Positions 6,997 to 11,947 of a stretch of 11,947 bases of DNA are shown here, piece by piece. A program made the position numbers and the translations under genes. The stretch is from Thermoplasmata archaeon (GTDB lineage: Archaea > Thermoplasmatota > DTKX01 > GCA-020343715). Where the stretch lies: NCBI GenBank assembly GCA_020343715.1, contig CP070808.1:1678887-1690833 (forward strand), read 5' to 3'. Position 1 is the first letter of the stretch. Each line of letters opens with the position of its first letter. The notes below the pieces were generated by a model, which searched no databases, was not told where the DNA came from, and saw nothing but the letters and a program-made list of their open reading frames with translations.

Positions 6997-7953
6997 CTAT
7001 TCGTCGTGAGCTACGGTGATGACGACGTTCCCCACCTTGTGACCCGACTCGACGTATCTGTGGGCCTCCACCATCTCCTCCAGTGGGAATGTCCTCCCGA
7101 TCACCGGCTTGTACGAGCCGGACTCGGCCATTTCCCTCAACAGGATAAGGTCATCACGGCTGACCTTTGCCAACTCCTCATCTATCGAGACGTACTTGCC
7201 ACCGGGGACCAGGACACTGCTCCCTTTCGTCCTCAGGCTCTCCCTGTCCGCTACCTGTTGCGGGACGGCATCCAATACCAGGTCGTAGCGCTCGCTCCTC
7301 GCCTCATAATCCTCCTTAGTGTAATCGATCACCTCGTCGGCGCCCAGGGACCTTACCATGTCAACGTTCGAGGTGCTGCAGACCCCGGTGACGTTCGACC
7401 CATGATGCTTGAGTATCTGCACGGCCGTGGTGCCGATGGTGCCAGATGCTCCGATGATGAGCACGTTATTCCTTGACTGGTAGTCCCCCTTCTTCAGGAA
7501 GTACATCGCCAGCTCGCCGCCGTACGGTATGGCGGCGGCCTCCCCATAGGAGAGGTTGGAGGGCTTCTCCATGACCAACCAGTCCTCGGGGATGGTCATG
7601 TACTGGGCATACGTCCCCAGCCGGATCTTGGTGGGTGACATGACGGGATAGGCGAACACCTGGTCCCCCACCTTGAACTTGGTCACCTTCCCACCGATTG
7701 TATCGACCTCTCCGGCCGCCTCCATCCCCAGGATGGACCTCCTCGGCTTACCGAAGCCCATGAAGATCCCCATCATCAGTCCAATGGGCTTCCAGACTGG
7801 AATGTTGAAGCCCCGCAGTATGCAGTCGCTGGACGTGACGGTGGTCGCATGGACCTTTATCCGGACCTCGTTCTTCTTGGGAGTGGGCGTCGGTACCTCC
7901 CTGACCTCGAGGACCTCCGGGGGCCCGTACTTCGTGCATACGACGGCTCTCAT
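6997..7953 (-). CDS. MDR-superfamily NAD(P)H reductase (quinone oxidoreductase type), copy C
   Basis: This is the first gene of the redox cluster, 318 residues from ATG 7953. It begins MRAVVCTKYGPPEVLEV and contains LGMEAAGEVDTIGGKVTKF (about 75-93), GDQVFAY, the cofactor loop IIGASGTIGT (GASGTIG 168-174) and GADEVIDYTKEDY. The end, VESGHKVGNVVITVAHDE, parallels copy B (VETGQKQGNVVI). The frame stays open upstream to 8109, but that extension of 52 residues looks like non-coding sequence and crosses the promoter. ATG 7953 matches the family start and has a GGGGAG 5 nt upstream. An AAATATTAA box at 7995-8003 and a palindrome further upstream suggest that the whole cluster is controlled here. 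The zinc-binding GHE motif is absent, and the substrate is unknown. Confidence 0.93.
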   Translation of the reverse strand: MRAVVCTKYGPPEVLEVREVPTPTPKKNEVRIKVHATTVTSSDCILRGFNIPVWKPIGLMMGIFMGFGKPRRSILGMEAAGEVDTIGGKVTKFKVGDQVFAYPVMSPTKIRLGTYAQYMTIPEDWLVMEKPSNLSYGEAAAIPYGGELAMYFLKKGDYQSRNNVLIIGASGTIGTTAVQILKHHGSNVTGVCSTSNVDMVRSLGADEVIDYTKEDYEARSERYDLVLDAVPQQVADRESLRTKGSSVLVPGGKYVSIDEELAKVSRDDLILLREMAESGSYKPVIGRTFPLEEMVEAHRYVESGHKVGNVVITVAHDE

Positions 7954-7994
7954 CTGGTCTCCCCCACCGGACCTGATATGCTCATCGCATCTAG

Positions 7995-8003
7995 TTAATA
8001 TTT
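7995..8003 (-). promoter_or_regulatory. Likely promoter of the redox cluster
   Basis: AAATATTAA on the minus strand is centred 46 bp before ATG 7953. A start about 27 bp downstream would give a leader of roughly 19 nt that contains the GGTGGGGGAG ribosome site (7959-7968). A second, weaker CATATC at about 7975-7980 would give a nearly leaderless start, so the exact start is open. Confidence 0.5.
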
Positions 8004-8040
8004 GGATGGTAGCATCAGGATGGGGATGCCATTGATAACC

Positions 8041-8054
8041 ATATCTAAAGATAT
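8041..8054. promoter_or_regulatory. Palindrome, possible operator
   Basis: ATATCT-AA-AGATAT is a perfect inverted repeat with 6-bp arms and a 2-bp spacer. It lies about 38 bp upstream of the redox-cluster TATA box and about 200 bp upstream of the surface-protein TATA box. The position suits a dimeric activator or a shared regulator. The match is AT-rich and short, so chance is possible. Confidence 0.4.
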
Positions 8055-8168
8055 TGATGGCTCTGGTTAATAATCGTGAATGTGTCAGATGTGGATTTGA
8101 TACATGCACGATCCGTTATTGTTCCTAGAGATAGGACCAATCTGAGAGCATGCCAGATATTGCCACGG

Positions 8169-8193
8169 TATAATATATACATTATAATATATA
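8169..8193. repeat. Tandem AT-rich repeat in the divergent control region
   Basis: The 11-mer TATAATATATA occurs at 8169-8179 and again at 8183-8193, 14 bp apart, so the two copies lie a little over one helical turn apart. It sits in an AT-rich island (about 8155-8275) within a GC-rich region. An AATATATA/TATATATT inverted repeat overlaps it. It may be protein binding, DNA unwinding or extra TATA boxes. I see no gene or tRNA anywhere in 7954-8362. Confidence 0.45.
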
Positions 8194-8256
8194 TTTTGGA
8201 GCAATGAATATAATTATCGTAATGATATTATAATAAGTCAATAGGTCGGGAGAGAA

Positions 8257-8270
8257 AAATATATATAATT
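8257..8270 (+). promoter_or_regulatory. TATA box of the surface-protein gene
   Basis: AAATATATATAATT is the strongest box A-like stretch just upstream of the large secreted protein. A start about 26 bp downstream would fall near 8287-8290, exactly where the first leader hairpin begins. This predicts a structured 5' leader of about 75 nt. Confidence 0.6.
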
Positions 8271-8288
8271 GCGGATTACAATCCATCA

Positions 8289-8337
8289 CGTCGGTCAAAG
8301 TGACCGGCGAAGGTTCGTGTCAACGGGGGATTGACAC
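8289..8337 (+). promoter_or_regulatory. Two stem-loops in the 5' leader of the surface-protein mRNA
   Basis: The first stem-loop pairs CGTCGGTCA (8289-8297) with TGACCGGCG (8301-8309): 9 bp with one G-U pair and a 3-nt loop. The second pairs GTGTCAA (8317-8323) with TTGACAC (8331-8337): 7 bp with a 7-nt loop. The ribosome site follows 10 nt later. The pair lies entirely between the predicted transcription start and the SD. It could stabilise the 5' end or control translation. It does not match a riboswitch class that I know. Confidence 0.5.
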
Positions 8338-8347
8338 ACCTAAGAAA

Positions 8348-8356
8348 AGGAGGGGG
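8348..8356 (+). promoter_or_regulatory. Strong ribosome binding site that decides the surface-protein start
   Basis: AGGAGGGGG ends 6 nt before ATG 8363. The frame is open back to a GTG at 8300, but that codon lies inside the first leader hairpin. ATG 8363 begins a clear signal peptide (MKKLSATLLALALV). Confidence 0.85.
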
Positions 8357-8362
8357 AAAGAA

Positions 8363-11053
8363 ATGAAAAAGCTAAGCGCTACTCTTTTAGCGCTCGCGCT
8401 AGTGTGTGCAGGAATGTTTGTGACCGCCCCAGCCGCGGCTGGGGACTTCGAGCCCATGAGTACAATGAACCCCAGGGTCGTACTTGCTGAGCTGTTCACC
8501 GACGCGACGGACGATGATTGCCCCGAGGCTGACCAGGCCATGATGGCCATAGCTACAGACTACGCCCCGAACGAGGTTATCATACTGTCTTGGCATGCGA
8601 ACGACAACCTGGCCATGAGCGAGGGAAACACCAGGATATCATGGTTAGGTGTGTCCGAGTACCCGACGGCTATGTTCGATGGGCTGACCGGGGACATCGG
8701 GGGTGGCGAATCCACCGATGACGTCAAGGACCGATACTGCTCCCACATCGAGCAGCGGATGGAGATCCCGTCACCGTTGCTCATGACCGTCGAGTCGGAC
8801 TACGACACCCAGACGGGCAGGGGAACGGTGTGGGTCAACATGACCGCCGTCGAGGACATTAGCCTACCAGACCTTATGCTACATACCGTGGTGTTCGAGG
8901 ACGACGTGGGGCCCTACGACGGTGGGAACGGCCAGAAGGTGCACAACTTCGTCGCCCGAGAGTTCCTTGAGACCCAGGGCGCTGCAGGCGCACCTGTGTC
9001 GATAAGCAACGGAGAGACCAAGGAGTTCACCTACAGCGTCGATGCGACCTACGCCGAGGACAAGGACGAGATCGGCGTCATGGCCTTTGTCCAGTCCCAT
9101 GGACAGGTCAAGGAGGTCCTGCAGTCGGCCTACGTGGGTGTTCCGGTCAAGGCCAACGTGGCACCGGTGCTCAGCGAAGCCCAGCTGGACACTTCGATGG
9201 GCAACACCGAGGACGACGAGGTGACCTTCAAGGTCAAGTACACCGACACCGACGACACTCGGAACCATGGCCCGGAGACCGCGTACGTATCGTACAAGAA
9301 GGGCACCGCTTCGGCCGTCGATGCCGAGCTGGTCCCGGAGGTCGATACCGGGAACTGGTACGAGGGCAAGTACCTGATATACAGGACCAAGCTGGCAGCT
9401 GGTGCCTATACGTTCAAGTTCAGCGCGTACGACGGGAGAGACCCGGCGACGGGCGATGTGGACTGGAGCACCACACCGGTGAACATCCTTACCAGGAACA
9501 ACCTTCCGGAGCTCAAGGATGCCATCCACTCGCCGAGCACCGGCGACACGACGACCATGTTCCGGTTCGAGGTCAAGTACCGTGACATGGACGACGTGAT
9601 GCCCACGACCAAGAACATCGTCATCGACGGCACCTCGCATGCCATGAAGACCGACTCTTCGGGTCCATGGAACAACTGGGTGTACTTCTACTACGAGACC
9701 TCCCTGAACGCTGGGAGCGACCACAAGTACCACTTCGAGTTCGCTGACGACAGGGACACGACCAGGTACCCATCGGAGGACGCTGTGCCGAACTGGATCA
9801 CGGGACCCAGCGTCGGTATACCCAACGACGTGCCGTCCCTCAGCCAACCGAGCCACAGTCCCAACGAGGGATACAGGTCGACGGAGTACGTGTTCAAGGT
9901 CACGTACACCGATGGTGAGAACGACGCGCCCCTGTTGCCCAGGATAATCCTGGACGACCGTCAGAACCTGATGGCAGCCGATTTGTACAACTACGATGAG
10001 GGTGTCGAGTTCACCTACACGACCAAGCTGGGACTCGGGGACCACAAGTACTACTTCTGGTTCAATGACGGGACGAACGACGTCAGGTACCCGGCCACCG
10101 GATATCTGGATGGTCCGACGGTGTTGAACCAGGATCCCGTGGCGGCCGTCGTCTACCCGACCGCCGATTACGTGTTCGAACCCGGGGACTCCATCACCTT
10201 CAGTGCGATCTACAGCTGGGACGCGGACATGGACACCCTGAGGTACGAGTGGACTTCGGACATCGATGGGCTCCTCAGCAACGACGTCATATTCGAGACC
10301 GTCCTCTCGGCAGGAAAGCACCTGATCACCCTGGAGGTATCGGATGACTTCGGGGGCATGGACGAGATCAAGTTCTACGTCGAGGTGAAGGAACCCTACA
10401 GCCACGCCTACTTCGAGAGCTACACCGTGGACCCCGATGAACCGGTCGAGGGCAACGAGGTGAGGATAGTAGTGAACATGGTAAACGACGGGTTGGTCGA
10501 TGTGGAGGAAGAGCTCCTGGAGTTCTTCGTCGACGACGTGGTCACGGGCACCCGCTTCGTGTCCATAGTGACCGGGGAAGCCCACTCGGAGGAGTTCACC
10601 TTCAAGGTGACGGGAAGCCACGAGATCAAGTTCCACATCGGGATGGAGGAGCTGTCGTTCTTCCTCAAGGTGGTCAAGAACAACGACCCCTACTCGAACC
10701 CCGGCATCGGGGACAATAAGGGCGACCCCATCGAGAAACCGAGGGCGGACGAGAAGTTCAAGTTCTACGCTGGCGGGGGCGACACCGACGGTGACCCAGT
10801 CACGTACTATTGGGACTTCGGCGATGGCGTGACCTCCTACGAGGAGAACCCCGAACATACCTATGCGGAGAAGGGCGACTACACCGTGACGCTGGTGGTC
10901 ACCGACACCCATGGTGCCACCACCACGAAGTCCTTCGCCGTGGAGGTGACCAAACCGAAACCCGCCGAGAGCCCGGGCTATGGGGCCATCGTAGCATCCA
11001 GCGCTCTACTGATCGCCATGCTGGCCGCCATGACCATGAGGAGGCGAAGATAG
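8363..11053 (+). CDS. Secreted surface protein: degenerate thioredoxin-like domain, Ig/PKD/CARDB-like repeats, C-terminal anchor
   Basis: The 896-residue product is a cell-surface protein. A Sec signal peptide (1-26, probable cut at APAAA/GDF) is followed by an Omp28-like, thioredoxin-fold domain (about 37-255). This has VLAELFTDATDDDCPEADQA where relatives have a CxxC; here the first Cys is Asp50 and only Cys53 remains. It keeps the cis-Pro segment GVSEYPTAMFDG (Pro101). Cys126 is the only other mature cysteine. Three related beta-rich repeats follow at about 265-375, 378-485 and 488-588, each with a (F/Y)xxxVxYxDxxD-like strand. Next are a PKD-like domain (about 589-676), a CARDB-like domain (about 680-770) and a C-terminal PKD with YYWDFGDG and HTYAEKGDYTVTLVVTD (about 790-862). 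The tail SPGYGAIVASSALLIAMLAA...MRRRR resembles a PGF-CTERM anchor. The role is unknown; adhesion or binding of a ligand is possible. Confidence 0.88.
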   Translation: MKKLSATLLALALVCAGMFVTAPAAAGDFEPMSTMNPRVVLAELFTDATDDDCPEADQAMMAIATDYAPNEVIILSWHANDNLAMSEGNTRISWLGVSEYPTAMFDGLTGDIGGGESTDDVKDRYCSHIEQRMEIPSPLLMTVESDYDTQTGRGTVWVNMTAVEDISLPDLMLHTVVFEDDVGPYDGGNGQKVHNFVAREFLETQGAAGAPVSISNGETKEFTYSVDATYAEDKDEIGVMAFVQSHGQVKEVLQSAYVGVPVKANVAPVLSEAQLDTSMGNTEDDEVTFKVKYTDTDDTRNHGPETAYVSYKKGTASAVDAELVPEVDTGNWYEGKYLIYRTKLAAGAYTFKFSAYDGRDPATGDVDWSTTPVNILTRNNLPELKDAIHSPSTGDTTTMFRFEVKYRDMDDVMPTTKNIVIDGTSHAMKTDSSGPWNNWVYFYYETSLNAGSDHKYHFEFADDRDTTRYPSEDAVPNWITGPSVGIPNDVPSLSQPSHSPNEGYRSTEYVFKVTYTDGENDAPLLPRIILDDRQNLMAADLYNYDEGVEFTYTTKLGLGDHKYYFWFNDGTNDVRYPATGYLDGPTVLNQDPVAAVVYPTADYVFEPGDSITFSAIYSWDADMDTLRYEWTSDIDGLLSNDVIFETVLSAGKHLITLEVSDDFGGMDEIKFYVEVKEPYSHAYFESYTVDPDEPVEGNEVRIVVNMVNDGLVDVEEELLEFFVDDVVTGTRFVSIVTGEAHSEEFTFKVTGSHEIKFHIGMEELSFFLKVVKNNDPYSNPGIGDNKGDPIEKPRADEKFKFYAGGGDTDGDPVTYYWDFGDGVTSYEENPEHTYAEKGDYTVTLVVTDTHGATTTKSFAVEVTKPKPAESPGYGAIVASSALLIAMLAAMTMRRRR

Positions 11054-11098
11054 TCCAACGACCGAATACCACAGCTGCGCGAGCATGAGGACCAAGTC

Positions 11099-11125
11099 CC
11101 GGAGGGCCCGTCAAGGGCCCTCCGG
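11099..11125 (+). terminator. 11-bp perfect hairpin after the surface-protein gene
   Basis: CCGGAGGGCCC (11099-11109) and GGGCCCTCCGG (11115-11125) pair without mismatch around the loop GTCAA, 45 nt after the stop. No T-tract follows, which is unlike a standard archaeal terminator. It may stabilise the mRNA 3' end, mark a processing point, or be the first stem of the structured region downstream. Confidence 0.45.
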
Positions 11126-11183
11126 AGCACAACGGGATCCCATGGAGGAAGCGATTGGAGGCTCATGAAGCCAACGTAGGCAA

Positions 11184-11612
11184 CGGGGATGGACGGCCAC
11201 TCATCATAGGCCATGCGTCCATCCTCGATGGGTTATGCCCGAGAGGGTGTGACCCATGAATCTGGCCAAGTCGGAGACCAGGAGGTGGTCTGAGACCCCA
11301 CAATAACCCAACGAGCCCGAGGTCTGACAGTAACACGGCACAACCGGTCGTCGAGGGGTAAACCCCCCTCGGTTGATCCCGGGGACCAGGACGGTCCACG
11401 AGAAGGCTCGAACCCCAGCCTCAGATCGAGCCGATTGTGCCACACGAGGTACAGTCTACAGGCACCGACGGCAATCCGCCAACCCCCTCCCAGGGAGCGG
11501 GTCCCCACCTGGACCTGCTCCACCTGGACAATTGGTAGCTGTCGGTGCAATCCTCTCCATATGCCTTCCGGTACCGTCGAGCACTTCGGAGAGGGCGATG
11601 ACCTCGGGCTCG
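11184..11612 (+). ncRNA. Candidate large structured RNA of unknown family
   Basis: Between 11054 and 11671 there is no credible protein gene, but many strong helices. A 12-bp stem (11184-11195 with 11216-11227) directly abuts a 13-bp stem (11228-11240 with 11245-11257) capped by a GAGA, GNRA-type loop. A 6-bp stem follows (11275-11280 with 11286-11291). A 13-bp perfect long-range helix then pairs 11312-11324 with 11600-11612. Inside it are 11337-11343 with 11435-11441, 11352-11358 with 11365-11371, 11383-11387 with 11393-11397, 11405-11411 with 11426-11432, 11462-11469 with 11541-11548, 11494-11504 with 11511-11521 (11 bp), and 11552-11558 with 11588-11594. All the G-T wobbles I found work as G-U only on the plus strand. 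No TATA box is evident upstream, so it may be a 3' UTR or a processed RNA. It lacks RNase P, SRP and tRNA signatures. Confidence 0.5.
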
Positions 11613-11615
11613 GAA

Positions 11616-11636
11616 CCCCCTCAGTCCATGAGGGGG
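11616..11636. terminator. 8-bp hairpin between convergent transcripts
   Basis: CCCCCTCA (11616-11623) pairs perfectly with TGAGGGGG (11629-11636) around GTCCA. It lies 3 nt after the long-range helix of the RNA candidate and 35 nt beyond the stop of the minus-strand PKD gene, so it could end either transcript. It has no adjacent T-tract on either strand. Confidence 0.35.
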
Positions 11637-11671
11637 GAACGATCGGCCCAATGAGACCTGGATAGCTCAAC

Positions 11672-11947
11672 TCACCGGACGGTCACCTGGAGCTGGTCAG
11701 TGTCCTGCTTGCCCGCCTGGTCAGACACCGTCAGCGTCACGTTGTACGTCCCGGGGGCACTGAATATGAATGAGATGCTCTCGCCCCTGAGGAACACCGT
11801 CTCGGCCCCGTTCTCCACCTTCCATTCGAACGAGCTGATCCCCTTGTCGTCCGAGGACCCGGAACCATCCATGACCGCTGCCTCACCCAAGGACACGGTT
11901 ATATCCGGACCCGCGTCGGCCACGGGGTCCTCGGTGTCGACGACGCG
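11672..11947 (-). CDS. PKD-domain protein, C-terminal fragment
   Basis: Ninety-one residues are visible, and the frame stays open to the window edge, so the start lies outside. The GTG at 11923 is internal: the preceding codons read RVVDTEDP in frame. The fragment is one PKD (polycystic-kidney-disease-type beta-sandwich) domain. It opens with PVADAGPDITVSLGEAAVMD and GSGSSDDKGISSFEWKV, and its core strand is FSAPGTYNVTLTVSDQAG. It ends LQVTVR at TGA 11674-11672, without the membrane anchor seen in the surface protein at 8363. It is thus probably secreted or anchored elsewhere. It is convergent with that gene across the hairpin-rich gap. Its overall architecture and function cannot be judged from this end. 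Confidence 0.88.
   Translation of the reverse strand, partial: RVVDTEDPVADAGPDITVSLGEAAVMDGSGSSDDKGISSFEWKVENGAETVFLRGESISFIFSAPGTYNVTLTVSDQAGKQDTDQLQVTVR

Noticed and set aside
7954..8109. N-terminal extension of 52 codons for MDR copy C
   Set aside because: It has no family match, crosses the TATA box and the palindrome, and ATG 7953 has a ribosome site and the standard MDR N-terminus.
8123..8136. TCCTA-GAGA-TAGGA inverted repeat in the divergent region
   Set aside because: The stem is only 5 bp and not placed with respect to either promoter; too likely by chance to list as a feature.
8879..10912. Very long minus-strand open frame (677 codons) opposite the surface protein
   Set aside because: It is the antisense shadow of a GC-rich coding gene. 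The plus strand has a signal peptide, recognisable domains and a ribosome site; the antisense product is a Val/His/Gly-rich sequence without a family.
11462..11548. Possible class II tRNA of 87 nt with an 8-bp closing stem
   Set aside because: There is no T-arm loop, no D-arm consensus and no anticodon arm in the right place; the inside is a single 11-bp stem plus a small hairpin.
11184..11612. RNase P RNA, SRP RNA, tRNA or group II intron domain V as identity of the structured region
   Set aside because: I looked on both strands for the RNase P GAGGAAAGTC block, the SRP GGAAGGGAGCAGC block, a tRNA TTCRA loop with matching stem, and the intron AGC triad. A GGTTCGAGCC and a CCGGAAGG occur on the minus strand, but their flanks do not form the required helices or loops.
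11233..11670. Open frame of 145 codons on the minus strand, and a 93-codon plus-strand frame at 11373-11654
   Set aside because: The translations are rich in Pro, Arg, Ser and Trp without any domain pattern. They lack a good ribosome site and run across the strong RNA stems. High GC content alone explains long open frames here.
1..11947. CRISPR array, transposase or insertion sequence, integrase or defence operon
   Set aside because: No regularly spaced repeats, no transposase or recombinase domains and no target-site duplications were seen. The Fic protein has no adjacent antitoxin-like partner that would make a toxin-antitoxin pair.

Overview
The window comes from a GC-rich archaeon. Translation elongation factors EF-2 and EF-1alpha and ribosomal protein uS10 lie together in the usual archaeal order. 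Several genes have archaeal TATA boxes placed as for leaderless transcripts. The large secreted proteins carry PKD/Ig-like domains, and the complete one ends in an archaeosortase-like tail with Arg-Arg-Arg-Arg. This combination fits a euryarchaeon of the Thermoplasmata type; that placement is inferred from gene style, not from a phylogeny.

Layout. (1) 1-2265: translation cluster on the plus strand, made of the C-terminal part of EF-2, EF-1alpha and uS10, closed by a hairpin with a T-tract. (2) 2284-2712: a small membrane-anchored coiled-coil protein with its own promoter, convergent with (3) a class II Fic protein (3625-2729, minus) that has a near-perfect TATA box and a variant Fic motif. 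(4) 7953-3726, minus: a five-gene redox cluster transcribed as MDR reductase, flavodoxin, MDR reductase, MDR reductase, SDR. Two of its junctions are 4-bp ATGA overlaps. (5) 7954-8362: a divergent, strongly AT-rich control region with a palindrome, repeats, promoters in both directions and a structured 5' leader. (6) 8363-11053: an 896-residue secreted surface protein with a degenerate thioredoxin-like domain, Ig/PKD/CARDB-like repeats and a C-terminal membrane anchor. (7) 11054-11671: no credible protein gene but many strong stem-loops. These include a 13-bp perfect long-range pairing that closes a branched fold of about 300 nt. (8) 11947-11672, minus: the C-terminal end of another PKD protein that runs off the window.

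How the parts may work together. The left block is housekeeping. The redox cluster probably makes several soluble NAD(P)H-dependent reductases plus an FMN electron carrier from one message; substrates cannot be read from sequence. The right block faces the cell surface.

The most unusual element is the hairpin-rich region 11184-11612. It looks like a large structured RNA or an elaborate 3' UTR, and I could not assign it to RNase P, SRP, tRNA or 5S RNA.
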